Shown here: piece by piece, positions 32,048 to 40,908 of the stretch
Layout: every line of letters begins with the position of its first letter
Position numbering within the stretch: the stretch's first letter is position 1
NCBI RefSeq assembly: GCF_020217485.1
Contig: NZ_JAEKMI010000021.1
Location: 32,771 to 96,770 of the forward strand
Direction of reading: 5' to 3'
DNA: 64,000 nucleotides
DNA from: Mycobacterium sp. WUMAC-067
GTDB taxonomy: Bacteria; Actinomycetota; Actinomycetes; Mycobacteriales; Mycobacteriaceae
Translations under genes and position numbers: made by a program
Notes under the pieces: model-generated
Told to the model about the DNA's origin: nothing
The model's database searches: none
The model's input: the letters and a program-made list of their open reading frames with translations, nothing else

Positions 32048-34386
32048 TACGCGGCTTCACCGCCGGCTGCGGGCTCCACGCGGATGACGACGGCCTTCGA
32101 CACCGGGGTGTTCGATTTCGCCGCCGTGTGATCCAGCGGGACAAGCGAGTTGGTCTCGGGATAGTAGGACGCGGCGTTGCCGACCGGAGTCGAATACGCA
32201 ACCACGAGAAAGTCTTTCGCGCGCCGTTCCTGAAGCCGGCCGTCGGCGTCCGTCCACTCCGACACCAGGTCGACGCGCCCGCCCGCGGTCAGGCCGAGCG
32301 CGTCGATGTCGGCGGGGTTGATGAACACCACGCGGCGCCCGCCCTTCACCCCGCGATAACGGTCATCGAGGCCGTAGATCGTGGTGTTGTACTGGTCGTG
32401 GCTGCGCATGGTCTGCAGCACCAGCCGGCCCGGGGGCACCGGCACCCACTGCAGCGGGTTGACGGCGAAGTTGGCCCGCCCTGTGCTGGTGTGGAATTCG
32501 CGTGTGTCACGCGGCGGGTGCGGAAGCTGGAATCCGTCGGGCTGGCGCACCTTGCGGTTGTAATCGGCGCACCCGGGGACCACCGCGGCGATCGCGTCGC
32601 GGATGGTGTCGTAGTCCGCGGCGAAGCTCTCCCACGGGACCGGGTGCGCCGCACCGAGAAGCGTGCGGGCCAGCTGGCAGACGATTTCCACCTCGCTGCG
32701 CACCTGGTCGCTGGGCGGGTGCAAGCTGCCGCGGGACAGGTGCACCATCGACATCGAATCCTCCACCGAGACAACCTGTTTCCGTCCCCCGCGAATGTCA
32801 CGGTCGGTGCGGCCGAGGGTGGGCAGGATCAGCGCGGTATTCCCGTGCACGAGATGGCTGCGGTTGAGTTTGGTCGAGATCTGCACGGTGAGCGCGCAAT
32901 TGCGCAGGGCGGCCTCGGTGACGACGGTGTCGGGGGTGGCCGACGCGAAGTTGCCGCCCATGCCCATGAACACCTTCGCCCGCCCGTCGCGCATGGCCCG
33001 GATCGCGGCCACGGTGTCATACCCGTGCTTGCGGGGACTGGCGATACCGAACCGGCCGTCCAGGGCGGCGAGAAACTCCTCGGGCATCTGCTCCCAGATG
33101 CCCATTGTGCGGTCGCCCTGCACGTTCGAATGTCCGCGCACCGGGCACACCCCGGCGCCCGGCTTGCCGATCATGCCCCGCAGCAGCAGCAGGTTGGTGA
33201 TCTCGCCGATGGTGGCGACCGCGTGGGCGTGCTGGGTCAGGCCCATCGCCCAGCACACCACCGTCCGCCGCGACGCCATCAGCATGTCGGCGACGCGGTC
33301 GAGCTGCGGCCGTTCGATGCCGGTGGCGGCGAACACGTCGTCGAGGTCGATGTCGAGCGTCCGGCGCCGGTATTCGTCGAACCCGGAGCAGTGTGCCTCG
33401 ACGAACGCGGTGTCGACGACGGTGCCGGGGGCGCGCTCTTCGGCCTCCAGCAGCAGTCTGCCCAGCCCGGCGAACAGCGCCATGTCACCGCCCAGGCGGA
33501 TCTGCACGAATTCGTCCGCGATCGGGATGCCGTGGCCGACGACGCCGTGCACCTTCTGCGGGTCCTTGAACCGGATCAGCCCGGCCTCGGGCAGCGGGTT
33601 CACCGCAATGATGTTGGCGCCGTTGGCCTTTGCGTTCTCCAACACCGAGAGCATCCGGGGGTGGTTGGTGCCCGGGTTTTGTCCGGCGATCACGATCAGG
33701 TCGGCGAGCTCGACGTCCTCGACGGTGACCGAACCCTTTCCGATGCCGATCGACTCGGTGAGCGCCGAACCCGACGACTCGTGGCACATGTTGGAGCAGT
33801 CCGGCAGGTTGTTGGTGCCGAAAGACCGGACCAGCAGCTGGTAGCAGAACGCGGCCTCGTTGCTGGTGCGGCCCGACGTGTAGAACACCGCCTCATCGGG
33901 GCTGTCCAGGGCGCCCAGCTGGTCGGCGATCATCCGGTAGGCGGCGTCCCAGCCGATCGGGCGGTAGTGGTCGTCACCGGGACGCAACACCATGGGGTGG
34001 GTCAGCCTGCCCTGCTGGGACAGCCAGTACTCGGGCTTCGCCGACAGCTCGGCGACCGAATGCCGGGCGAAGAATTCCGGTGTGACGGTGCGTTTCGTGG
34101 CCTCTTCGGCGACGGCCTTCGCGCCGTTCTCGCAGAATTCGGCCAACTTGCGCCGGCCGTGCTCCTCGGGCCACGCGCACCCGGGACAGTCGAAGCCATT
34201 GCGCTGATTGAGCCGGGCCAGCGCCGCCGCGGTGCGCAACGCGCCCATCTGCTCGAACCCACGCTGCAGCGAGACCATCACCGCCCGAACGCCCGCCGCC
34301 TCGCGCTTGCGGGGGGTGACCGTGACCGCGTGTTCGTCGTAGTCGGCGGCGGCGGGGCCGGACACGGCCGAACGGTGGGACCTCAC
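32047..34386 (-). CDS. fdhF: Molybdopterin oxidoreductase, FdhF/YdeP-type formate dehydrogenase-like
   Basis: The 779-residue protein belongs to the YdeP-like branch of the DMSO reductase family. The N-terminus has DCPGCAWPEEH and EFCENGAKA (three cysteines, fewer than a classic four-Cys cluster). Then come FYTSGRTSNEAAF, and NMCHESSGSALTESIG with the likely Mo-ligand Cys. IVIAGQNPGTNHPRM, GMIGKPGAGVCPVRGHSNVQGDRTMG and a C-terminal molybdopterin-binding domain (PPGRLVLQTMRSHDQYNTT) complete it. Formate as substrate is assumed from naming and from fdhD next door; other substrates are possible. Same length as in M. tuberculosis. Confidence 0.92.
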   Translation of the reverse strand: MRSHRSAVSGPAAADYDEHAVTVTPRKREAAGVRAVMVSLQRGFEQMGALRTAAALARLNQRNGFDCPGCAWPEEHGRRKLAEFCENGAKAVAEEATKRTVTPEFFARHSVAELSAKPEYWLSQQGRLTHPMVLRPGDDHYRPIGWDAAYRMIADQLGALDSPDEAVFYTSGRTSNEAAFCYQLLVRSFGTNNLPDCSNMCHESSGSALTESIGIGKGSVTVEDVELADLIVIAGQNPGTNHPRMLSVLENAKANGANIIAVNPLPEAGLIRFKDPQKVHGVVGHGIPIADEFVQIRLGGDMALFAGLGRLLLEAEERAPGTVVDTAFVEAHCSGFDEYRRRTLDIDLDDVFAATGIERPQLDRVADMLMASRRTVVCWAMGLTQHAHAVATIGEITNLLLLRGMIGKPGAGVCPVRGHSNVQGDRTMGIWEQMPEEFLAALDGRFGIASPRKHGYDTVAAIRAMRDGRAKVFMGMGGNFASATPDTVVTEAALRNCALTVQISTKLNRSHLVHGNTALILPTLGRTDRDIRGGRKQVVSVEDSMSMVHLSRGSLHPPSDQVRSEVEIVCQLARTLLGAAHPVPWESFAADYDTIRDAIAAVVPGCADYNRKVRQPDGFQLPHPPRDTREFHTSTGRANFAVNPLQWVPVPPGRLVLQTMRSHDQYNTTIYGLDDRYRGVKGGRRVVFINPADIDALGLTAGGRVDLVSEWTDADGRLQERRAKDFLVVAYSTPVGNAASYYPETNSLVPLDHTAAKSNTPVSKAVVIRVEPAAGGEAA

Positions 34387-34431
34387 AGCATCAAATTACC
34401 GCTTCGCGGGCGGGCCGCGCGCTCTCCGGTT

Positions 34432-35421
34432 TCAGACCGCTGCAGCCAACGCCGCCAGCGCCTGCGCCGAGGTGTAGACCGGCCGCCAGCCCAGCTGGGT
34501 CTTGGCCTTGGTGGTGTCCATGACCATCGACGTGCGCGCGGTGTGCAGCCATTCCAGCATCGCCGGCATCAGCGGAACGCGCGAAATCGCCGCCGAGGCC
34601 GCCGAGGCCGCGACGGCGGGAACCCGGACCGACCGCGCGCCCAGCGCCTTGGCCACGTCGGCGACCGCCACCACACCGTCACCGGCGATGTTGTACGCGC
34701 CCGGCGGCGCCGGGGCGGTCGCCGCCAGCGCGATCGCGGACGCGACGTCGTCGTGATGAACCAGCTGCAGCGGGAAACCCGGATCCGGCACCACCGGTTT
34801 CAGCAGGGGAACGGCCTTGAGCGCCTTGACGATGGCGCGGATCGGGCCGGGCAGCTGATTCCAGGGCATGGCGTCGGCCAGGGCGGTCGCGCTGGGCCCG
34901 GCGACCACGCACGGCCGCAGGACGAAGACCTCCAGCGGCGAATCCTCGGTGATGTCGGCGAGCATCGCCTCGCACGCGGCCTTCTGCGCGGAGTAGTAAT
35001 GCTCGTCGGACCCCCGCACCGGCGCATCCTCGGTCAGCGGGACGGGGTTGTCGGAGTGGTAGCCGTAGGCCGCCACCGACGAGGTGTACACCAGGCGCCG
35101 CGGCCGCTCGGCGGCCACCGTCGCCTCGAACACGTTGCGGGTGCCTTGCAGGTTGACGCGGGCGCTCTCGTCGCGCGAACCCATGATGATGAAGGCCAGG
35201 TGGATCACCACGTCGGCCTGCGCGACGACGGCGTCGACGGCCTCGCGGTCCAAGATGTCGCCCCGCTGATAGGTAGTCTTGAGCCAGCCGCGTGACGACG
35301 GGTCAAACGGGCGACGCGCCATCCCGATGATGGCGTCGACGGCAGGTTCGCGCTCCAGCGCCGTCACCGCGGAGATGCCGATCTCCCCGGTGGGCCCGGT
35401 CACCGCGACGGTCACACCCAT
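34432..35421 (-). CDS. NAD-dependent epimerase/dehydratase (extended SDR)
   Basis: The 329-residue protein has the glycine motif TGPTGEIGISAV, DVVIHLAFIIMG, the active-site strand VYTSSVAAYG and Y-x-x-x-K in YYSAQKAACE, then VLRPCVVAGP. It probably acts on a sugar nucleotide, sterol or similar hydroxyl substrate; this cannot be decided. It lies between fdhF and the GAF-ANTAR gene and is divergent from the latter. It is an addition relative to M. tuberculosis, where Rv2900c and Rv2901c are neighbours. Confidence 0.86.
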   Translation of the reverse strand: MGVTVAVTGPTGEIGISAVTALEREPAVDAIIGMARRPFDPSSRGWLKTTYQRGDILDREAVDAVVAQADVVIHLAFIIMGSRDESARVNLQGTRNVFEATVAAERPRRLVYTSSVAAYGYHSDNPVPLTEDAPVRGSDEHYYSAQKAACEAMLADITEDSPLEVFVLRPCVVAGPSATALADAMPWNQLPGPIRAIVKALKAVPLLKPVVPDPGFPLQLVHHDDVASAIALAATAPAPPGAYNIAGDGVVAVADVAKALGARSVRVPAVAASAASAAISRVPLMPAMLEWLHTARTSMVMDTTKAKTQLGWRPVYTSAQALAALAAAV

Positions 35422-35554
35422 GTAGACGTCCTTCCCTCCCGTTCTCAGCCGAAACTTTGCGCGGAAACGCCGACGCGGTCAAAGGGGACCGACGGGACGC
35501 TCACCGATTCGCTGCGACCGGACCAAACCGCGTGTAAGGGTGGGGCCGGCGACC

Positions 35555-35560
35555 GATAAT
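35555..35560 (+). promoter_or_regulatory. Candidate -10 element for the GAF-ANTAR gene
   Basis: GATAAT lies 52 bases before the ATG at 35613. A GTGTAA 17 bases upstream is a poor -35. The leader contains a second GTAAGG copy (35571-35576), repeating the one at 35534-35539. Confidence 0.35.
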
Positions 35561-35612
35561 CTACGGCGACCGTAAGGTCACAGCGCCAACATCGCAGGAA
35601 ACGAGGCACAGC

Positions 35613-36383
35613 ATGGCGGACAACGCGAAAGCCCGCGCGGTCGCGCCCCCGACGGGTGGGGAGAAGGCCGACCCCTCGACCGTTTTCGCAGCTCTGGCCG
35701 AAATCATCTATCGGGGCTCGGACGCCAACGAGATGTACGCCGCCATCTGCGTCGCCGCCACCCTGGCCATCCGCGGCTGCGACCACGCCAGCCTGATGGT
35801 GCGCGAGAACGACCGATACATCACCGTCGGCGCCAGTGACCGGCTGGCGCAGCACGTCGACGAGCTGGAACGGCGCGCCGGCGACGGCCCGTGCATCGAC
35901 GCGATCGAGGAGGAGACGCCCCAGATCGAGCCCGACCTGACCACGCCGTCGCTGTGGCCCAAGCTGGCGGCGGTCCTGGTCGCGGAGACACCGGTACGGG
36001 GCGCGATGGGATTTCGCCTCCTGGTGGACAAACGCAAAGGGGCCGCGCTCAATCTGTTCAGCGACACCCCGAACATGTTCGACGCCGAGTCCGCCGGGCG
36101 GGCGGCGGTGCTGGCCGCGTTCGCCAGCGTCGCCATCAACGCGGTCGCCAAGGGGGAAGACGCCGCGAGCCTGCGACGGGGACTGCTCAGCAACCGGGAG
36201 ATCGGCAAGGCGGTCGGCATGCTGATGCTGCTGCACGACATGAGCGAGGACGACGCCTTCGACCTGCTGCGCCGCCACTCCCAGGCGCTGAACATCAAGC
36301 TGGCCGAGGTCGCGCGTGCGGTCATCGAGCAGCGCGGTCAGCTGCCCGCCCTCGCCGACACGCAGCCCCCACCGAACGGCTGA
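35613..36383 (+). CDS. GAF-ANTAR domain RNA-binding regulator
   Basis: The 256-residue protein has a GAF domain (residues about 25-175: AICVAATLAIRGCDHASLMVR, DGPCIDAIEEE, LLVDKRKGAALNLFSD) and a C-terminal ANTAR domain (LRRGLLSNREIGKAVGMLMLLHDMSEDDAFDLLRRHSQALNIKL). ANTAR proteins usually act as antiterminators by binding paired hairpins in leader RNAs, with GAF sensing a ligand or signal. The ligand here is unknown, and I did not find the paired-hexanucleotide target hairpins nearby. GGAAACGAGG precedes the ATG. It is convergent with the Rv2901c-type gene (6 bases). Confidence 0.9.
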   Translation: MADNAKARAVAPPTGGEKADPSTVFAALAEIIYRGSDANEMYAAICVAATLAIRGCDHASLMVRENDRYITVGASDRLAQHVDELERRAGDGPCIDAIEEETPQIEPDLTTPSLWPKLAAVLVAETPVRGAMGFRLLVDKRKGAALNLFSDTPNMFDAESAGRAAVLAAFASVAINAVAKGEDAASLRRGLLSNREIGKAVGMLMLLHDMSEDDAFDLLRRHSQALNIKLAEVARAVIEQRGQLPALADTQPPPNG

Positions 36384-36389
36384 CGGCGG

Positions 36390-36695
36390 CTATTCGGGGA
36401 GCCGCAGCTCGGGCTTCTCGACCTCTTCGATGTTGACGTCCTTGAACGTGACGACGCGCACCTGCTTGACGAACCGCGCCGGCCGGTACATGTCCCACAC
36501 CCAGGCGTCGGACAACCGCAATTCGAAGTAGACCTCGCCGTCGGCGTTGCGCGGCGTCATCTCCACGCTGTTGGCCAGGTAGAAGCGCCGCTCGGTTTCC
36601 ACGACGTAGCTGAACTGGCCGACGATGTCCTTGTATTCGCGGTACAGCGAGAGCTCCATCTCGGTTTCATACTTTTCGAGATCTTCTGCGCTCAT
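36390..36695 (-). CDS. Conserved DUF2469 protein (Rv2901c type)
   Basis: The 101-residue acidic protein begins MSAEDLEKYETEMELSLYRE and continues through a conserved central part (YVVETERRFYLANSVE, FELRLSDAWVWDMYRPARFV). This DUF2469 family is almost invariant in length among actinobacteria and always near rnhB-lepB. Function unknown. It lies 67 bases downstream of rnhB on the same strand. Confidence 0.93.
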   Translation of the reverse strand: MSAEDLEKYETEMELSLYREYKDIVGQFSYVVETERRFYLANSVEMTPRNADGEVYFELRLSDAWVWDMYRPARFVKQVRVVTFKDVNIEEVEKPELRLPE

Positions 36696-36762
36696 CTGTC
36701 ACTCATCCGCTCAGACGTCCTTCTCCCACATGCTGTCCCCGGGACCCTGGTCCCATCTTTCC

Positions 36763-37482
36763 TCACCGATATCCGTCGCGCTGCAGCGGTGGGTCCGGGG
36801 CGCAGTCCGCCACCAGCTTGGCACCCGAGGAGTTCGCGACGCGCCGCACGTTGATGAACGAATAACGATGCTCCGGGCAGGGGCCCAGCTGCGCGAGCGC
36901 CGCGCTGTGCGCCGGCGTGCCGTAGCCCTTGTGCAGGGCGAAGCCGTAACCGGGGTGATCGGCCTCCATGGCCACCATCAGCCGGTCCCGGCTGACCTTC
37001 GCCAGCACGCTGGCCGCCGCGATGCACGCCGCGACGGCATCGCCGCCGATGACCGGCAGCGACGGGACCGCCAAACCGGGGACGCGGAAACCGTCGCTCA
37101 GCACATACCCCGGCCGCACGGACAGCCCGGCGACGGCGCGGCGCATCCCCTCGATGTTGGCGACGTGCACGCCGCGCCGGTCCACCTCGGCCGGCGGGAT
37201 GAACACCACGTGGTAGGCCAACGCATAGCGGCGAATCAGGGGGAACAACTTCTCCCGAGCGGCCTCGGTGAGCTTCTTGGAATCGTCAAGCGCGGCAAGG
37301 CTTTCCATTCGCCCCGGACCGAGCACGCAGGCGGCGACCACCAGCGGGCCGGCGCAGGCGCCGCGCCCGACCTCGTCGACGCCGGCCACCGGGCCCAACC
37401 CGCTGCGGTAGAGCGCCGACTCCAGGGTGCGCAACCCTGACGACTTCCGGATCACCGTCCGCGGCGGCCACGTCGTGGCCAT
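36763..37482 (-). CDS. rnhB: Ribonuclease HII
   Basis: RNase HII removes ribonucleotides from DNA and RNA of RNA-DNA hybrids. The 239-residue protein has the catalytic D-E-x-x-R-G in VAGVDEVGRGACAGPLV, ALDDSKKL, the later acidic site near YVLSDGFRVPGL and AASVLAKVSRDRLM, and DHPGYGFALHKGYGTPAHSAAL. The ATG at 37482 gives MATTWPPRTVIRK as in M. tuberculosis; a longer open frame upstream overlaps lepB and is not conserved. The start is two bases after the lepB stop, so the two are coupled. Confidence 0.95.
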   Translation of the reverse strand: MATTWPPRTVIRKSSGLRTLESALYRSGLGPVAGVDEVGRGACAGPLVVAACVLGPGRMESLAALDDSKKLTEAAREKLFPLIRRYALAYHVVFIPPAEVDRRGVHVANIEGMRRAVAGLSVRPGYVLSDGFRVPGLAVPSLPVIGGDAVAACIAAASVLAKVSRDRLMVAMEADHPGYGFALHKGYGTPAHSAALAQLGPCPEHRYSFINVRRVANSSGAKLVADCAPDPPLQRDGYR

Positions 37483-37484
37483 GA

Positions 37485-38390
37485 CTACCGGGTCTGCTGC
37501 GGGTTCACCGACTCCACGCCACCCCATCGGGACGGCGGCCACACGATGAACCTGGCCTTGCCGATCACGTTGGACACCGGCACGGTCCCCGAGGTGGGAT
37601 CGCCCGTGCACAGCACACCCTTGAGCGCCTCGGCCGGCACGCTGTTGCAGTGGGCGCGCGAATCCGCCGAGTGCGTCCGGTTGTCGCCCATCACCCACAG
37701 CCGCCCGGCCGGAACGGCGACCGGCCCGAACTCACTGCCCAGGCACGGGTAGACCGACGGGTCGGCCGCCATGGTGTTGCGATCCAGGTACGGCTCCTTC
37801 AGCGGCTTGCCGTCGACCGTCAGCCCGGTCTCGGCGCGGCACGCCACCGTCTGTCCCCCGACCGCGATAACCCGCTTGACCAGGTCGTTTTCGTCGGGGG
37901 GCACGAAGCCGATGAAGGACAGCGCATTCTGCATCCAGCGCAGCACCGTGTTGTTCGACCGGATCGACTTGTAGCCGAGGTTCCATGGCGGCGGCCCCTT
38001 GAAGACGATGACGTCGCCGGGGCTCGGCGCGCTGAACCGATAGCTGACCTTGTCCACCATGATCCGGTCGCCGACGCAGCCCGTGCAGCCGTGCAACGTG
38101 GGCTCCATGGATTCCGACGGGATCAGGTAGGGCCGCGCCACGAACGTCAACATGACGTAGTAGAGCACGATCGCGATCACCGCCAGCAGGGCGAATTCGC
38201 GCAGCGTGGAGTGCTTGGAGGCTTCGGCCTCGCCCGGCTCGGGCGCCGGGTCCGCGGGGCCTGGTTCGGGGACCGGCCCGTCGGCCGTACCGGCGTCGTC
38301 GGGGCGCGTCTCCGGATTGCGCGTAGAGACCTTCGGATCTGCTTCGCCAGCGCGGGACTGGGGGTTGGATGAATCCGCGGTGTCGGTCAC
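37485..38390 (-). CDS. lepB: Signal peptidase I LepB
   Basis: LepB cleaves signal peptides of secreted proteins at the outer face of the membrane. The 301-residue protein has a cytoplasmic Pro/Glu-rich N-terminus (about 75 residues), one membrane helix (FALLAVIAIVLYYVMLTFVA) and the catalytic domain. The nucleophile Ser is in LIPSESMEPTL, the general-base Lys in ENDLVKRVIAVGG, and the last signature is GDNRTHSADSRAH. The GTG at 38390 is the likely start. It sits between rplS and rnhB on the same strand. Confidence 0.95.
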   Translation of the reverse strand: MTDTADSSNPQSRAGEADPKVSTRNPETRPDDAGTADGPVPEPGPADPAPEPGEAEASKHSTLREFALLAVIAIVLYYVMLTFVARPYLIPSESMEPTLHGCTGCVGDRIMVDKVSYRFSAPSPGDVIVFKGPPPWNLGYKSIRSNNTVLRWMQNALSFIGFVPPDENDLVKRVIAVGGQTVACRAETGLTVDGKPLKEPYLDRNTMAADPSVYPCLGSEFGPVAVPAGRLWVMGDNRTHSADSRAHCNSVPAEALKGVLCTGDPTSGTVPVSNVIGKARFIVWPPSRWGGVESVNPQQTR

Positions 38391-38484
38391 GAGATCAGCG
38401 TAGCCAGCGCGGGATGTGGCCCGGCAAGCCGGCGAGTGATCCGCGTCGGAAACCGAATCACCAGCGCCGCCAAGGCGTCCCGGC

Positions 38485-38826
38485 TCAGCGCTTCTCCTTG
38501 ATCTTGGCCTTCTTGCCGCGCAGCTCGCGCAGGTAGTACAGCTTGGCGCGGCGGACATCGCCACGGGTGACGACCTGGATGTGGTCGATGTTGGGCGAGT
38601 GCACCGGGAAGGTCCGCTCGACGCCGACGCCATAGCTTTCCTTGCGGACGGTGAAGGTCTCGCGGATGCCACCGCCCTGGCGGCGGATCACCACGCCCTT
38701 GAACACCTGGATGCGCTCCTTGGCGCCCTCGATGACCTTGACGTGCACGTTGATGGTGTCGCCCGGGCCGAAAACCGGGATGTCGTCGCGCAGCGACGCC
38801 TGATCGACGAAGTCCAGCCGGTTCAT
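38485..38826 (-). CDS. rplS: 50S ribosomal protein L19
   Basis: The 113-residue protein carries the L19 signature (GDTINVHVKVIEGAKERIQVFKG is the start of it; IRRQGGGIRETFTVRK and KLYYLRELRGKKAKIKEKR follow). The ATG at 38826 gives MNRLDFVDQASL; the longer open frame upstream is leader. AAGGAAG lies 10 bases before the start, and a GC-rich hairpin is 40 bases upstream. Confidence 0.97.
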   Translation of the reverse strand: MNRLDFVDQASLRDDIPVFGPGDTINVHVKVIEGAKERIQVFKGVVIRRQGGGIRETFTVRKESYGVGVERTFPVHSPNIDHIQVVTRGDVRRAKLYYLRELRGKKAKIKEKR

Positions 38827-39187
38827 CTGAGAGACACTTCCTTGAGGTCGCGGCCGACGGCAGCTACCCACACGCGGGTGTGGGGCGGCCGCCGAGCCGA
38901 TGGGCTTTCTGGCGTATCTCGCAGCAGGCGGGAAAAGGCCCGACCGGCCTGCAGCCGCTGGAGACAACTGGTCAATTGTGCCAGACGGTGCGCGTGCCGC
39001 GAAAATCACACGAAGTCGGCGGTTCGCGGCGAGCCGAACGCGCTGGTGAATGGTACATATGACTGGGGTCAGAACGCGCTGCCCGCACCGTTGCGTGATG
39101 GCCGGGACAGGTGGCGCGAGTGGTCCCGCCGTTGCACCGTGTCCACGTCAAGTCGAAGTCAAGTCGAAGTCACGCCGGAGGAGTCGC
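38827..39187. promoter_or_regulatory. Divergent rplS-lppW intergenic region with a leader hairpin
   Basis: These 361 bases contain no gene. A stem CCCACAC/GTGTGGG (38867-38873 with 38878-38884) with a GCGG loop lies in the rplS leader and could take part in ribosomal-protein feedback or simply protect the RNA. On the lppW side, GTCAAGTCGAA occurs twice in tandem (39148-39171 region) just before the ribosome site GGAGGA. Confidence 0.45.
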
Positions 39188-40177
39188 ATGCGGGTACGGC
39201 CGCTGACGCTGCTCACCGCCACCGCGGCGGTGACGTTGCTGGTCGCCGCCGGGTCCGAGGCGCTGGTTCAGGCCAAGGTCTACAGCTTGCCGATCAACGC
39301 GCCCGTGCGGGTCATCCCCCAGCGGCCGGCACCGGCGCCACCACCGCAGTCGGCGGCGCTGATGCTCGAGGCCGCCACACCGCCGCAGGAGCCGCCACCG
39401 CCCCTGGCGCTGCCGGGCGCGGGGTTCGCCCAGCTGCAGGCCCGCGTCCAGCAGGCCACCGACGAGGCCGCCGCCAGCGGCGCCGCGCTGTCGGTCGCCA
39501 TCCTCGATCGCCGCACCCACCAGCTGGTTTCCAACGGCAACGGCCAGGTCGTGGGCACCGCGTCGGTGGCGAAGCTGTTCATCGCCGACGACCTGTTGCT
39601 GCACGAGGCCGAGGGCAAGGCCGCCCTGAGCACCGACGACCGCCAGGCGCTCGACATCATGCTGCAGTCCTCCGACGACGGCGCGGCCGAGCGGTTCTGG
39701 GGGCAGGGCGGCGGGTCCGCCATCATCTCCGAGGTGGCGGCCCGTTACGGCCTGGCGTCCACCACCCCGCCCAGCGACGGGCGCTGGTGGAACACCATGA
39801 GCTCGGTGACCGACTTGATCCGCTATTACGAGATGCTGCTGGACGGGTCCGGTGGCCTGCCCGCCGACCGGGCCAAGATCATCGTGAGCGACCTCGCCCA
39901 GTCCACTCCCAACGGCCTCGACGGCTACCCGCAGCGGTTCGGCATCCCCGACGGCCTGTACGCCGAGCCGGTCGCGGTCAAGCAGGGCTGGATGTGCTGC
40001 ATCGGCAGCGACTGGATGCATCTGTCGACGGGCGTGATCGGGGCCGACCACCGCTACATCATGGTGGTGCAGTCTTTGCAGCCCTCCGACGACGCCACGG
40101 CGCGAGACACCATCACCCGGGCGGTCAAGGCGATATTTCCCGAGGGCCGCATCGACGTGCCGGCGCGCGGCCTTTAG
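39188..40177 (+). CDS. lppW: Beta-lactamase-like exported protein LppW, lipobox cysteine replaced
   Basis: The 329-residue protein has a signal region, a Pro/Ala-rich linker (residues about 45-75) and a serine beta-lactamase-like domain with S-V-A-K (Ser126, Lys129), MLQSSDDGAAERFW and YAEPVAVKQGWMCC. In M. tuberculosis LppW the signal ends in a lipobox with Cys (AGC). Here codon 23 is TCC (39254-39256), giving AGS, so lipid attachment is not expected and it may be secreted or stay anchored by its signal helix. GGAGGAG precedes the ATG at 39188. It overlaps trmD by four bases, convergently. Confidence 0.9.
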   Translation: MRVRPLTLLTATAAVTLLVAAGSEALVQAKVYSLPINAPVRVIPQRPAPAPPPQSAALMLEAATPPQEPPPPLALPGAGFAQLQARVQQATDEAAASGAALSVAILDRRTHQLVSNGNGQVVGTASVAKLFIADDLLLHEAEGKAALSTDDRQALDIMLQSSDDGAAERFWGQGGGSAIISEVAARYGLASTTPPSDGRWWNTMSSVTDLIRYYEMLLDGSGGLPADRAKIIVSDLAQSTPNGLDGYPQRFGIPDGLYAEPVAVKQGWMCCIGSDWMHLSTGVIGADHRYIMVVQSLQPSDDATARDTITRAVKAIFPEGRIDVPARGL

Positions 40178-40899
40178 CGGAGCGGTTCGCCGCCGGGCTC
40201 AAGCCGACGGCCCGGCTCGAGCAGCTCGGGGCGGCGTTCGCGGGTGCGCTGCAGGGAGATCTCCCGGCGCCACGCGGCGATTCGCGCATGGTCACCGGAG
40301 AGCAGCACCTCGGGGACGTCTAGCCCCCGCCAACTCGGCGGCCGGGTATAGCTGGGGCCCTCGAGGCGGCGGTCCAGGGCGGGCGAGTGCGAATCATCAA
40401 GGCGCGACGCGGGATTGCCGAGGACGCCGTCGAGGAGCCGCAGCACGGCCTCGATCATCACCACCGCCGCCGACTCCCCGCCCGGCAACACGTAATCGCC
40501 GATCGAGACCTCTTCCACCCGCATCCGCCGCCCGGCGTCCTCGATGACCCGCTGGTCGATGCCCTCGTAGCGACCGCACGCGAACGCCAGGTGCTTCTCG
40601 GTGCTCCAGCGCGCGGCGGTGGCCTGGGTGAACAGGGTGCCGGCCGGTGTCGGGACGACCAAAAGTGTTTCGCCGGAGCAGATTTCATCGAGCGCCTCGC
40701 CCCACACCGGCGCCTTCATCACCATCCCCGGGCCACCGCCGTAGGGCGCATCGTCGACCGAGCGGTGCACGTCATGCGTCCACCGGCGCAGGTCGTGCAC
40801 GGCCAGATCGACCAGCCCGGACTGGATCGCCTTGCCGGGCAACGATTGCCGCAGCGGGTCCAGGTAGTCCGGAAAGATCGTGATGACGTCGATTCTCAT
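40174..40899 (-). CDS. trmD: tRNA (guanine-37-N1)-methyltransferase TrmD
   Basis: TrmD methylates G37 beside the anticodon and prevents +1 frameshifting. The 241-residue protein has the SPOUT knot motifs LLVVPTPAGTLF, FACGRYEGIDQRV and EEVSIGDYVLPGGESAAVVM, and the RNA-binding PSYTRPPSWRGLDVPEVLLSGDH-type C-terminal region. It follows rimM by nine bases in the rpsP-KH-rimM-trmD order typical of bacteria. Confidence 0.96.
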   Translation of the reverse strand: MRIDVITIFPDYLDPLRQSLPGKAIQSGLVDLAVHDLRRWTHDVHRSVDDAPYGGGPGMVMKAPVWGEALDEICSGETLLVVPTPAGTLFTQATAARWSTEKHLAFACGRYEGIDQRVIEDAGRRMRVEEVSIGDYVLPGGESAAVVMIEAVLRLLDGVLGNPASRLDDSHSPALDRRLEGPSYTRPPSWRGLDVPEVLLSGDHARIAAWRREISLQRTRERRPELLEPGRRLEPGGEPLR

Positions 40900-40908
40900 C
40901 TCGCGGGC

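Noticed and set aside
32128..35295. 1055-codon open frame on the plus strand
   Set aside because: Antisense to fdhF and the epimerase, low complexity, no ribosome site, and the opposite genes have full conserved motifs.
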